Of a DNA stretch of 64,000 nucleotides, positions 34,684-43,981 are shown piece after piece; position 1 is the first letter of the stretch, and each line of letters starts with the position of its first letter. Below the pieces are notes generated by a model. The model worked only from the letters and a program-made list of their open reading frames with translations, was not told where the DNA came from and searched no databases. Made by a program: the position numbers and the translations under genes. This DNA comes from Chondromyces crocatus (GTDB lineage Bacteria; Myxococcota_A; Polyangia; Polyangiales; Polyangiaceae): positions 248,001-312,000 of the forward strand of contig NZ_CP012159.1 in the NCBI RefSeq assembly GCF_001189295.1, in the 5' to 3' direction.

Positions 34684-36867
34684 TCAGACACGTCGCTTGA
34701 GCATCTGGCTCGGCCAGCTCCAGAGCCCCCGCTCTTCTTCGTGCCGTGGCTTGCGCAAGAGGACCACGCTGCGCCCCTGCGCGGTGATGTTCGCCTCGAC
34801 GCGATGCGGGGCCTCGAGCCAGCTCGGTTCTGCTGCCGTATCGAGGATCAGATCCCACCCGTCGCCCAGCACCTCGGGCATCCGCAGATCGAGCGACTCG
34901 CCGTGGGCGTTGAAGATCAGGTAGAAGCTGTCGTCGATGACGCGGCGCCCATAGGGGTCGAGGCTGGGGATGCCCTCGCCGTGGATGAAGACGCCCATCG
35001 ACCGCGCGAACCATGTGCTCCAGTCCGCGTCGTTCATTTCCTGCCCATCCGGCCGGAACCAGCCGATGTCCGTCAGGCCAGCGCCGCGGACGGAGCGGCC
35101 TTCGAACCAGCGGCGCCTCCTGAACGCGGGGTGAGCATACTGGAAGGCGATCAGCTTCTGCGTGAACGCGAGCAGGCCATCGTCCGCGTCCTCCCAGTGA
35201 ACCCACGTCAGCTCGTCGTCATGGCAGAAGCCGTTGTTGTTGCCCTTCTGGGTGCGCCCCAGCTCATCGCCGGCGAGGAGCATCGGGATGCCCTGAGAGA
35301 GGAACAGGGTGACGAGGAGGTTGCGCTGCTGTCGCCTGCGCAAGGCGAGGACGGCCGGATCGTCCGTATCCCCTTCCACACCGCAATTCCATGAGCGGTT
35401 GTGGTTCTCCCCGTCGGTGCTGTCCATCCCGTTCGATTCGTTGTGCTTCTCGTTGTACGAGACCAGATCGCGCAGCGTGAAGCCGTCGTGTGCGGTGACG
35501 AAGTTGACGCTGGCGAACGGTCGCCGACCGGTGGAGCCATAGAGATCGGAGCTTCCCGTGAAGCGATTCGCGAACTCGGGCAGCGTTGCGTACTTCCCGC
35601 GCCAGAAGTCGCGCGCCGTATCCCTGAATTTGCCGTTCCACTCTGCCCACAGGGCGGGGAAATTGCCGACCTGATAGCCGCCTTCGCCGACGTCCCACGG
35701 CTCGGCGATGAGTTTCACCTGGCTGAGCACCGGATCCTGGTGGAGCAGGTTCAGGAAGGAGGAGAGACGATCCACGTTGTGAAGCTCTCTCGCCAAGGTG
35801 GAGGCGAGATCGAAGCGAAACCCGTCGACGTGCATCTCCTGCACCCAGTAGCGCAGGGAGTCGGTGATGAGCTGGAGCACGTGGGGGTGCTTCATGTTGA
35901 GCGAGTTCCCGCACCCCGTGTAGTCCATGTAGAACGCCGGGGTCTCGGCGACGAGACGGTAGTAGCTCGGGTTGTCGAGCCCGCGGAAGCTGAGCGTCGG
36001 GCCCTGGTGATTGCCCTCGGCGGTGTGGTTGTAGACGACGTCGATGATGACCTCGATGCCAGCCTCGTGGAACGTCCGCACCATCGCCTTGAACTCGCGC
36101 ACCAGATCCCCGGGGCTCGAACTGGCGGCGTACTCGGAATGAGGGGCGAAGTAGCCGAGGGTGTTGTACCCCCAGTAGTTCTTCTTCCCCTTCTCCGTCA
36201 GGAAGTGGTCGTGGATGAACTGATGCACGGGCATCAGCTCGATCGCCGTCACACCGAGCCACTGCAGGTAATCGATCATGACCGGATGGGCGAGGCCCGC
36301 GTACGTACCGCGCAGGTGCTCCGGGATGCGCGGGTGCAAGGCGGTCATGCCCTTCACGTGGGCTTCGTAGATGACCGTCTTGTGCGCAGGTCGTCGCGGC
36401 GGTCGGTCGTTTCGCCAGTCGAAGAAGGGATTGATGACGACGCCCCGCACCATGTAGGGGGCGCTATCCATGCTGTTGATCTCCTCCTCCGACTGACCGA
36501 AGCGATACGAGAACAGCGCCTCGTTCCAGGTGACGGCGCCCGTGATGGCCTTCGCGTAGGGATCCAGCAAGAGCTTGCTGGCGTTGCAACGAAGCCCGCG
36601 GGCAGGATCCCACGGGCCATGGACCCGATAGCCGTACCGCTGGCCGGGTCCGATGTCCGGGATGTAGCCATGCCAGACGTAGCCGCTCATCTCCGGCAGG
36701 GTGACCCGCGTCTCTTTCCCTGCCTCGTCGAAGAGGCAGAGCTCGACCCGCTCGGCTTGCTCCGAGAAGACCGCGAAGTTGGTACCGGCGCCGTCCCAGG
36801 TGGCACCGAGGGGGTAAGGCTGACCAGGCCAGATCTCGGCTCGATCCATGACGTAGGCCTCTCGCAT
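34684..36867 (-). CDS. glgX: Glycogen debranching enzyme GlgX (727 aa)
   Basis: GH13 glycosidase that removes alpha-1,6 branches from limit dextrin. An N-terminal CBM48-type domain (PLGATWDGAGTNFAVFSEQA) precedes the catalytic barrel with IDVVYNHTAEG, DGFRFDLAS (nucleophile Asp), LIAEPWDVG (acid/base Glu) and FVTAHDGFTL (third Asp). The GNNNGFCHDDE segment is typical of GlgX/isoamylase. Full-length. ATG 36867 and ATG 36849 are both possible. It works with glycogen phosphorylase, not seen here. Confidence 0.97.
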   Translation of the reverse strand: MREAYVMDRAEIWPGQPYPLGATWDGAGTNFAVFSEQAERVELCLFDEAGKETRVTLPEMSGYVWHGYIPDIGPGQRYGYRVHGPWDPARGLRCNASKLLLDPYAKAITGAVTWNEALFSYRFGQSEEEINSMDSAPYMVRGVVINPFFDWRNDRPPRRPAHKTVIYEAHVKGMTALHPRIPEHLRGTYAGLAHPVMIDYLQWLGVTAIELMPVHQFIHDHFLTEKGKKNYWGYNTLGYFAPHSEYAASSSPGDLVREFKAMVRTFHEAGIEVIIDVVYNHTAEGNHQGPTLSFRGLDNPSYYRLVAETPAFYMDYTGCGNSLNMKHPHVLQLITDSLRYWVQEMHVDGFRFDLASTLARELHNVDRLSSFLNLLHQDPVLSQVKLIAEPWDVGEGGYQVGNFPALWAEWNGKFRDTARDFWRGKYATLPEFANRFTGSSDLYGSTGRRPFASVNFVTAHDGFTLRDLVSYNEKHNESNGMDSTDGENHNRSWNCGVEGDTDDPAVLALRRRQQRNLLVTLFLSQGIPMLLAGDELGRTQKGNNNGFCHDDELTWVHWEDADDGLLAFTQKLIAFQYAHPAFRRRRWFEGRSVRGAGLTDIGWFRPDGQEMNDADWSTWFARSMGVFIHGEGIPSLDPYGRRVIDDSFYLIFNAHGESLDLRMPEVLGDGWDLILDTAAEPSWLEAPHRVEANITAQGRSVVLLRKPRHEEERGLWSWPSQMLKRRV

Positions 36868-36935
36868 GCTCGGACACGCTGTCCGAGGGGCGGGAATCCT
36901 GCGCGAAAGCGGAGCGCTCGCCTATCGGGGGAAAC

Positions 36936-38240
36936 CTAGCCTGCGCTAGGGCGGCGCCTTGTGCTCACCCAGGCGACCAGCGCGCCGAGCGCGAGGGTCC
37001 CCGCCGCAAAGGCGGCCTCGTTCAGCTCGGCCCCGGCGAGGAGGACCAGCGACCCGATGGCTCCTGCCCAGGGGATGACGTTCCCGCCTGGAACCACCCA
37101 GCGACGGGAAGCTTCCGCATCGCTCACCGGCGCGATGCGACGAAGCCGCACCACAGCGAGGCAGGTGCATGCGTATTGCACCACGATGGTGATGTTCGAC
37201 ATCCCCACGAGGCGCCGGTAATCGAAGAGCGACGCCAGGCACACAGCGAGCGCCGTGGTGAGCGCGATGGCGATGTGCGGAGTGTGGAAGCGAGGGTGAA
37301 TGCTGGCGATGGGCGCAGGCAGGAGACCTCTCCTGGCAATGGCTTGAGCGAAGCGTGGCGCACCGAGGGCGCTGCCTGCGTTGAAGCCCCCGATGGACAC
37401 GAGGCTCCCCACGAGAACGATGAGACCGAGGCGGGGCCCGAGATGCCCGGCGGCGTCCGAGAGGGGGCTCTGCGAGACCCGGTCGAGCGCTGGATACGAA
37501 GCGACGAGGGCAGCCTGGACGGTGATGAAGAGCAGCGCGGAAAAGAGGAGCGCTCCCACCGTGGCGAGCGGGATGGTGCGACGGGGGTCCTCGACTTCTC
37601 CTGCCGGGACCGGGGTGACCTCGAAGCCCTGGAGGGGAAACAGCGCCAGGTAGACCCCCGTGCCCACACCGGCGAAGCCGCGCGGCAAGGGCCCGCCCAG
37701 GCGCGAAGGGTCGAGCGCGAAGAGCGCGCCGGCGAGGAAGCAGAAGATCGCCGCCAGCTTGCCGATCACGAACACGTTGACGACGCGCGCTCCTGGTTTG
37801 ACGCCGACGTAGTTGATGGCGCCGAGCAAGACGATGAGTGCCGCGCAGAAGGCCTTGCCGGCTAGTCCCTGGAAGCCCAGCAGCTCGGCGAACAGGGTGG
37901 TGTTCGCCGCCCAGCTCACGAACGCCGCCGTCCAGCAGAACCAGCCGACCAGGTAGCCGATGCGATCACCGAACGCGCGCTGAGCGTAGATGTAGGAACC
38001 GCCCGTCTCGTCGCATCGGCCGGCGAGCTCGGCGAAGCAGAGCGCGACCGGGAGCAAGAGCGCCGCGCACAGGACATATGCGAGGGGAGACCACCCGCCC
38101 ATCGCGCGCTGCATGTCGTCCGGGAGGGCGAACACGCCCGAACCGACCGTCGCATTGACGCCGATGCAGACGACGTCGAAAAGGCCGAGACGTCGCGGCG
38201 ACGTCGAGCTGGGTGGCGGGGTGACGCCGGATGAGGTCAC
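36936..38240 (-). CDS. APC-superfamily amino-acid permease (434 aa)
   Basis: About twelve hydrophobic helices. The first helix carries CIGVNATVGSGVFALPDD, the GSGIF-like substrate/Na site of APC transporters, and GGSYIYAQRAFGDRIGYLVGW is the second family signature. It should import an amino acid or amine across the inner membrane by proton or sodium symport or exchange. Start GTG 38240 with a CAGGGACG site. It ends 69 bases before glgX begins, same strand, but no functional link is evident. Confidence 0.9.
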   Translation of the reverse strand: MTSSGVTPPPSSTSPRRLGLFDVVCIGVNATVGSGVFALPDDMQRAMGGWSPLAYVLCAALLLPVALCFAELAGRCDETGGSYIYAQRAFGDRIGYLVGWFCWTAAFVSWAANTTLFAELLGFQGLAGKAFCAALIVLLGAINYVGVKPGARVVNVFVIGKLAAIFCFLAGALFALDPSRLGGPLPRGFAGVGTGVYLALFPLQGFEVTPVPAGEVEDPRRTIPLATVGALLFSALLFITVQAALVASYPALDRVSQSPLSDAAGHLGPRLGLIVLVGSLVSIGGFNAGSALGAPRFAQAIARRGLLPAPIASIHPRFHTPHIAIALTTALAVCLASLFDYRRLVGMSNITIVVQYACTCLAVVRLRRIAPVSDAEASRRWVVPGGNVIPWAGAIGSLVLLAGAELNEAAFAAGTLALGALVAWVSTRRRPSAG

Positions 38241-38322
38241 GGGGTGCGTCCCTGATCGTTACGACGCGGTGAGCGCGTCAAGGCGCTGGGCCTAACACGG
38301 CAGGCCTGGCTACAGTAGCCCC

Positions 38323-38868
38323 ATGGGTCTCCTCCTGAAACGAGCGCTCGACCAGGCCGCCGTCTGGCACCAGACCCAGCGGCGCAAATACCCAGGCGTC
38401 GACGTGCCTTACGTGAGTCACCTGGCCGGGGTGGCCGTGGTGCTGTCGAGGCACGGGTTCGACGACGAGGTGATCGCGGCCGGTGCCCTCCACGACGTGA
38501 TCGAGGATCAAGGCGTGACCATCGCGGAACTCGCCGCGCGCTTCGGAGAGCGGGTGGCGACGCTCGTGAACCTGGTGACCGAGCAGGACAAGTCGGCTTC
38601 GTGGGAGGAGCGCAAGCGCCGCTACCTGGAGGCGTTCCCGACGAAGCCGTGGGAAGCGCAAGCGATCACCCTGGCGGACAAGATCGACAACTTCCAGTCC
38701 ATCGTCGTCTGCGCGATGGAGCACGGCGATCCATGGGCCATGTTCAAGCGCGGGCGCGACATGCAGCTCGAGCGCTTCGAGACGCTCTCTCGCATGTGCC
38801 AGCGCCTGCCGGCGCATCCCTTGATCGACGAGTATTCCGAGGCCCTCGCGGCCCTGCGAGAGGTCTGA
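38323..38868 (+). CDS. HD-domain phosphohydrolase, SpoT/Mesh1-like small alarmone hydrolase candidate (181 aa)
   Basis: The HD metal site is complete: QTQRRK then PYVSHLAGVA (His), AGALHDVIED (His-Asp) and LADKIDNFQ (Asp). The order and spacing match the ppGpp hydrolase domain of RelA/SpoT proteins, without a synthetase, ACT or TGS domain, like Mesh1/SAH enzymes. It may hydrolyse (p)ppGpp, or another nucleotide as some relatives do. Start ATG 38323, divergent from the permease. Confidence 0.82.
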   Translation: MGLLLKRALDQAAVWHQTQRRKYPGVDVPYVSHLAGVAVVLSRHGFDDEVIAAGALHDVIEDQGVTIAELAARFGERVATLVNLVTEQDKSASWEERKRRYLEAFPTKPWEAQAITLADKIDNFQSIVVCAMEHGDPWAMFKRGRDMQLERFETLSRMCQRLPAHPLIDEYSEALAALREV

Positions 38869-38897
38869 GGGACACTCGTCCCGGGCAGCGGCAGGCC

Positions 38898-39512
38898 TCA
38901 GCCCTGGCGCAACCAGCTCTCGAGCGGCCCGGTGATCTTCTCGTGCTCGGCCTGCACATCGACGAGCTGCGCGAGGTCGACGCGCAGCCGCTGGAAACGG
39001 ACATCGACGCCTCCGACGACCAGCGTCTGAGCGCCTTCCTGATCCCACCCCTGCATCCGCTCCAGCACCGCTCTTGCGGCATCCCAGTCGATCCGCTTCG
39101 TCGGCGCCGACCACAGACCGAGATGCAGCTCGGTGGCCGCCTGGCTCTCGTCCATGAACCTCGCCGGATCGGGCTCTCCGTCGTCCACCGGGTTGTATCC
39201 GGAGTCCCCGATGGCCTCCACGATGACACGCCTCGCTCGTCCCTTCGTCGCCAGATCCCAGATGCACTCCACCTGATAGGCCGGCGTGAGCTCCCATGCC
39301 CAGCGGTCGGGCCCGAAGAATGGCTTCGTCGCTTTCGGGAGCCGGGCGACGTTTTTCGGCTCCCAGCGCGAGAACTCCATCCCCTCCGCGCGGAGGGTCT
39401 CGTCGATCGCGTGGAGCAAGTCGCACAAGCGGCGGTGATACACCTGGAGCAGGCGGTAGGCGCGGCGCACATCGGTCAGCGCGCACGAAAGGTCCTCGAT
39501 CTGCGTGCTCAT
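38898..39512 (-). CDS. Hypothetical protein coupled to a PD-(D/E)xK nuclease (204 aa)
   Basis: I do not recognise the family. The N-terminal half is helical (LTDVRRAYRLLQVYHRRLCDLL), followed by an aromatic-rich segment FFGPDRWAWELTP and an acidic middle; no signal peptide or membrane helix. Start ATG 39512 is fixed by a 4-base ATGA overlap with the stop of the nuclease gene (39509-39512), so the two proteins are made together and probably act together. It could be an inhibitor, sensor or second subunit. Confidence 0.7.
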   Translation of the reverse strand: MSTQIEDLSCALTDVRRAYRLLQVYHRRLCDLLHAIDETLRAEGMEFSRWEPKNVARLPKATKPFFGPDRWAWELTPAYQVECIWDLATKGRARRVIVEAIGDSGYNPVDDGEPDPARFMDESQAATELHLGLWSAPTKRIDWDAARAVLERMQGWDQEGAQTLVVGGVDVRFQRLRVDLAQLVDVQAEHEKITGPLESWLRQG

Positions 39513-40234
39513 CGGCCTCTCCATCCTTGCAGGGCTCCGGCGGTCGTGTGGATGCGGTGGCGGTTCGCGAACATCGGAAGCGACGCGAAGCTCTGACGAG
39601 GTCGGTACCCCCAGGCAGCGAGCGCAGACCGGATGTCTCGCAGGATGACCGCGGTCGCCGGCGGCAAGGGTGTCTGCAGCCGCGTGTGGATCACCTCGCT
39701 CAAGCGATTCCAGTGGAGGAACAGGAGGCCAGGCGCCCTCTCTCCCAGAGCGCTCACGAAAGCATCGCGCTGAGGACCCACCTTCGACGGCTCTAGCCCC
39801 CCCGCTGCCATCAACCAGAGGGGCGCTGCCGCGAGGTTCGGCACGGCCCGCAGGGCGTGTACCTGGTCGACCCACTGAGCCGCGTCCTGCTGCCCGCGGT
39901 GCTTCACCTCGATGACCAGCACCAGCTCCCCCCACGACACGACGACATCAGGCTCCACGTACCGCGCGTTCCGGCATGCTCCGCGGCTCGCGTAGCGGGG
40001 CCAGAAAGACCAGTCGACCAGGCCCTGAGGACGCACCGGAGGGAGGGGCTCGCCATGCAGCACCTCGCTGACGTCCCGCAACAGCGCCCAGGCGAGGTCC
40101 GGATTGAGGTACGCCATCCGCTCGGCGACCGCAGACGTGAGCAGATCCTCACGCTCTGGCAGGTCGCAGGGGGGGGTCGTCTCGGGATCGAGCGGCGTGA
40201 CGCGCAGCTTGCGGTGAAGCACGGCTTTGAGCAT
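39509..40234 (-). CDS. PD-(D/E)xK-type nuclease-like protein (241 aa)
   Basis: The motif EPDVVVSWGELVLVIEVKHRG-like core gives Pro95-Asp96 and Glu109-x-Lys111, with an upstream Glu in AERM near 39, which is the restriction-endonuclease-like active site. The protein also has a DLAWALLRDV helix and a C-terminal region PPATAVILRDIRSALAAWGY. Start ATG 40234 (GTG 40255 is possible). It is the first gene of a two-gene operon. A nuclease role in defence or repair is plausible; no methylase or helicase is adjacent. Confidence 0.7.
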   Translation of the reverse strand: MLKAVLHRKLRVTPLDPETTPPCDLPEREDLLTSAVAERMAYLNPDLAWALLRDVSEVLHGEPLPPVRPQGLVDWSFWPRYASRGACRNARYVEPDVVVSWGELVLVIEVKHRGQQDAAQWVDQVHALRAVPNLAAAPLWLMAAGGLEPSKVGPQRDAFVSALGERAPGLLFLHWNRLSEVIHTRLQTPLPPATAVILRDIRSALAAWGYRPRQSFASLPMFANRHRIHTTAGALQGWRGR

Positions 40235-40279
40235 CCGCGCAGAGCTTACACGCACCGCCCGTGCGCACGCACCGCCGAC

Positions 40280-40906
40280 CTACTCGTCAGCGCCACGCGC
40301 ATGCAGCCGGAACGAGCGAAAGAACCGCTCGACGCCCGCCGCATGCGCCTTCCCTTGCGGGCCCACCACACTCACCTCGAACAGACGCCGCTCCCCCTCC
40401 ACGAAGATCCAGTACTGCCCCGCCTGCTCTCCAGGAAACGCCAGCCGGATCTCCGAGGCCTCGACGTTTCCCACGCGAACGCGCCGTCGCTCCGTGAGGC
40501 GACTCCCAGGCCGCGCGCTGATCCACTGCTCCACCTGCGCGACCAGCGCGGGGCGGTGCTCCCCCGAGAGCCTCTCGGGCAGGTCGAAGCAGGCAATCTC
40601 GTACCGGCTCCCCTCGTGACCCCTCGCCCACGAGATCCGCGCAAGCATTCTGCCGTCGGGTGTCACCCGTTCACGCAGGGGCGCCGGCATCTCTGCAGTC
40701 GCGCCGCACGCCGTCACGACCTGACGCCACGTCTCTTCTTCGGGCGGGACTCCTCGCCCCTCGTCCCCGCCCCACGTGCTCCCCTGCGCGGCGCACCCGG
40801 TCACGCCCATCACGGCGCCGAAGAGGAACCCGATCTGCGCTGTCGTCCCGAGCACCAGGATCCTCTCCAGCAGGCGCCACCCGCACACGCCATCGCACGA
40901 GACCAT
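40280..40906 (-). CDS. Hypothetical lipoprotein (208 aa)
   Basis: N-terminal hydrophobic stretch ILVLGTTAQIGFLFGAVMG ends in lipobox GVTGC (Cys38), suggesting an outer- or inner-membrane lipoprotein. The mature part is soluble and ends FFRSFRLHARGADE; the pattern YWIFVEGERRLFEVSVVGP recalls small stress-related lipoproteins but no family is certain. Start ATG 40906 with a GAGG site; more upstream sequence is open but not signal-like. Confidence 0.65.
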   Translation of the reverse strand: MVSCDGVCGWRLLERILVLGTTAQIGFLFGAVMGVTGCAAQGSTWGGDEGRGVPPEEETWRQVVTACGATAEMPAPLRERVTPDGRMLARISWARGHEGSRYEIACFDLPERLSGEHRPALVAQVEQWISARPGSRLTERRRVRVGNVEASEIRLAFPGEQAGQYWIFVEGERRLFEVSVVGPQGKAHAAGVERFFRSFRLHARGADE

Positions 40907-41074
40907 GAAGCCTCGCGACGCGCAACGCGCCTGGCACCAAGTGCACAAGGCCGCAGACCTCCACCGGAGTGCGCTGCGTGCCGACACGCTGCTCCGCGCT
41001 CATGCGCCCGCTTCGCCGCTCCGCCGCCGCTTCCGCTGGATCCCACCGACGCGCCAGCTACCCTTGCCTACCGA

Positions 41075-43981
41075 ATGAACCATGACGCACCCCACCTGGC
41101 CCTCGCCCGCCTCCGGGCGCTCTGGGATGCCGAGGTTCGCCCCTCCACACGCCAGGCCCTCGCCGCCTTGGCCGTCGCCACCCTGCTCGGCGCCGCGCAC
41201 CTCGCGCGGCTGGGCACGCAGCCAGCCCGCCTCGCGGCGGCCGCAGCCCTTGTTCTTCTCGTGGTGGGTCTCGTCCTCCGCGCCGTGCTCCTCTGGCGCC
41301 GCCGCGCGGATCCGCGCCGCACCATCCGGCAGATCATCGGCGCCGTCGACCCAGCGCTCGCCGCCACCACCCTGCGGGCCCTGCGCCTCACCGAACGCGC
41401 CGCCGTCGACACCAACGTCGGCTCCCCCGCCCTCGCAAAGCTTCACCTCGATCGCTCGATCGCCCGTACCCCCGCAGAGCGCATCCGAGCACGCGCTGCA
41501 GCCGCAGCCACGCGCTGGTCCACGGTCGGCCTCGTCCTCGCCTCCCTGAGCCTCGTTGCGGGGGCCATCGAACCTTTGCGCATCATCGAGGGGCTCGATG
41601 TCCTCGTCGCCCGCGCAGGCCGCGCTCCCTTGCCACTCCCCTGGCTCGAAGAGGTCACCGTCACCGCATCACCGCCAGACTATCTCCACCGCGGCCGCGA
41701 GCCCCTCTACCCCTTCTCGCCCACCTTGCAGCCGCGAGGGACCGTCCTCGAAGTCCATGGGCGACCGCTGCATCTGGGCCGGCGCCTGATCCTCACCGAT
41801 GGACGAGACGAGGTCCCCTTCACCGATGACGGCTCGGGCGGGGTGGTTGCGCGGTGGACGCTCGGCGACTCGTCGACGCTGACGATCGCAGCGCGGTTCG
41901 GCTTCGTGTCCATCCCCCAGGCGGACGAGCAGCGCGTCGGTTCCATCCCCGACGAGGCGCCCCACGTCTTCCTGGAGGGCGCGCCCCGCACCGTCCGCCT
42001 CCTCGACGAGCCCGACATCCCTCTCCGCTACGAGATCACGGACGATCACGGCCTGCGCGAGGTCAACCTCGTTCTGCGCGCCGGGACCCGCGAGGAACGC
42101 CGCGTCCTCTCACGCCCGGCGGGAGACGCACTCTCGGATCGCGGCGGCTACGAGCTGCGCAGCCGCGACGCCTTCTTTCGCCGCGTCTACGTCCCCGTCG
42201 AGGTCCGCGTCGAGGCCCGCGACAACGATCCGATCACCGGACCCAAATGGGGGCGAAGCGAGCCCCTGATCGTCATCCCTCCTCAGGTCGGCGAGCCCGA
42301 GGCGCTGCGCTACGCGGCACTCCTCAAGGCGCGCGACGCGCTCGTCGACCTGCTGGCCGATCGCATGGCGCAACCTGCCCCGGGCGCGAAGTCCACCCCG
42401 GGCGCGTCGGACCTGCCGCGACATCTCGAACAGGAGAGCGCCGCGCAACAGAAGGCCGTCGCACTCATCAACGAGGTCCTCGCTGGCGATTACGGGGGCC
42501 TGAAGATACGAGGCCGCGCCGCCACGCTCGTCCGCGGCCAGCTCACCCGACTCGCCAAGGCGCTCGACGCCGAACGGCGCAAGCCCTCTCGCGAAACGCA
42601 CGAGGCCTTGCTCACCGAGACCGAGGGCGTCCTCCTGGCGTTCGACGCTGGCGTGCGCGGCCTGGGCGCTCGCGACACCCAGATCGTCGCCCGACGGCTC
42701 GCCGAGGTGGCCGACGAAGCTGCGAGCGCCTCGACGGCCATTCGTGGGGGGGATCGTTCCGCCGGGACGGTCCGCCTCGACGCAGCGGTCCTGGTCCTCG
42801 ATGGCGGCAGCAAGCAGCTCCTTCGCCTCGGCGAACTCGGTCTCGACCTCGGCGAACTCGTGGCGAACGATCTGCGCCGCATCGACCGGGCCCGGCTCGC
42901 AGAGGACTGGATGCACGCGGAGCTCGCCGCTCGGGACCTGGCCGCGCGCCTGCGCAAGCCGGATCCGAGCTTCATGGGAGGTGGCGGAGCCGGCATCGGC
43001 GATGGCCACGGCCACGGTGGGGTCGAGGCAGGAGGACAAGGGCCGCCCCAGCCAGGCGAGGCCTCGGAGGCCGACGAAGAGGCGGCTCAGATGGCCCGGG
43101 AACTCGAGGAACTCGCGCGCGATCATGCGGCCGAGATGGGCGCCGTGGAAGAGTCGCTGGAGCGCGCCACCTCTCCCGAGGAGCTGCGCGCCTTGCGCGA
43201 GGAGGCGCGGCGTCACGGGGAGACGATCCGCGAGGCCGTACGCCAGCTCCCGAGATCCGACGCACCAGGCGACACGGCAGAGGGCGCCGCCACGAGTGGA
43301 CGAGAGCAGGCCGAGTCCATGGCCGGCTCGCTCGAACAGGGCGATCTGAGCCAGGCCCTGGAGAGCGGAAAGCAGGCTGTGGAGGCGCTGAAAGACGCGC
43401 AGCGGCGGGGTCAGGAGGCCGGCGGGAGGCTCTCGGAGGAGCGCGCTGGTCACGAAGCCGGCCGCGCCGCAGGCACGCTGCAGCAAGAGCTCTCCTGGGC
43501 CGAGGAGGCCCTCCAGCGGCTGCGACAGATGCAGTCCGAGGGCGCAAAGGAGGCACTGGAACGCGCCGGACAGCGGGAACGAGAACTCGCCGAACGCGCG
43601 CGCGAGCTGCAGCGAAAGGGCGAGCAGGGGGACAGCAGCATGCCGGACGAGATGATCGAGCGCCTCGGTGAGGCCGAGCAGACGATGCGCGAGGCCGAGC
43701 AGCTCCTTCGCGAAGGCAACGGGGAGCGGGGCCTGCAGCGGCAGCGGGAAGCCCAGCGACTCCTCGAGATGTCGCAGGAGCCCCAGGACGAGGGGCAGAA
43801 CGAGAGCCCGAACAACGCATCGGAGAGCCAGCGCATGGCGCGCAAAGCGGATGTGCCCGGCAAGGACAAGCACCAGACACCGCAAGAGTTCCGGCGGCGG
43901 GTGATGGAGGGGCTGGGCAAGGCTGGCGATCCCAGGCTCAAAGAGGCGGTACGGCGCTACGCAGAAGGGCTGCTGAAATGA
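41075..43981 (+). CDS. DUF4175-family membrane protein (968 aa)
   Basis: N-terminal membrane helices (about 25-45, 50-70 and 145-165) precede a periplasmic beta-rich part (SPPDYLHRGREP, DDHGLREVNLVLRAG) typical of DUF4175, then a long Glu/Gln/Arg/Ala-rich coiled-coil region (about 580-960) with a Gly/His patch GGGGAGIGDGHGHGG near 635. The C-terminus RRVMEGLGKAGDPRLKEAV is also typical. Function of the family is unknown; it is usually envelope-linked. Start ATG 41075. The stop overlaps the next start as ATGA (43978-43981). Confidence 0.85.
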   Translation: MNHDAPHLALARLRALWDAEVRPSTRQALAALAVATLLGAAHLARLGTQPARLAAAAALVLLVVGLVLRAVLLWRRRADPRRTIRQIIGAVDPALAATTLRALRLTERAAVDTNVGSPALAKLHLDRSIARTPAERIRARAAAAATRWSTVGLVLASLSLVAGAIEPLRIIEGLDVLVARAGRAPLPLPWLEEVTVTASPPDYLHRGREPLYPFSPTLQPRGTVLEVHGRPLHLGRRLILTDGRDEVPFTDDGSGGVVARWTLGDSSTLTIAARFGFVSIPQADEQRVGSIPDEAPHVFLEGAPRTVRLLDEPDIPLRYEITDDHGLREVNLVLRAGTREERRVLSRPAGDALSDRGGYELRSRDAFFRRVYVPVEVRVEARDNDPITGPKWGRSEPLIVIPPQVGEPEALRYAALLKARDALVDLLADRMAQPAPGAKSTPGASDLPRHLEQESAAQQKAVALINEVLAGDYGGLKIRGRAATLVRGQLTRLAKALDAERRKPSRETHEALLTETEGVLLAFDAGVRGLGARDTQIVARRLAEVADEAASASTAIRGGDRSAGTVRLDAAVLVLDGGSKQLLRLGELGLDLGELVANDLRRIDRARLAEDWMHAELAARDLAARLRKPDPSFMGGGGAGIGDGHGHGGVEAGGQGPPQPGEASEADEEAAQMARELEELARDHAAEMGAVEESLERATSPEELRALREEARRHGETIREAVRQLPRSDAPGDTAEGAATSGREQAESMAGSLEQGDLSQALESGKQAVEALKDAQRRGQEAGGRLSEERAGHEAGRAAGTLQQELSWAEEALQRLRQMQSEGAKEALERAGQRERELAERARELQRKGEQGDSSMPDEMIERLGEAEQTMREAEQLLREGNGERGLQRQREAQRLLEMSQEPQDEGQNESPNNASESQRMARKADVPGKDKHQTPQEFRRRVMEGLGKAGDPRLKEAVRRYAEGLLK

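Noticed and set aside
39857-41074. Upstream extension of the DUF4175 frame
   Set aside because: This part overlaps three genuine minus-strand genes; the family N-terminus begins at ATG 41075.
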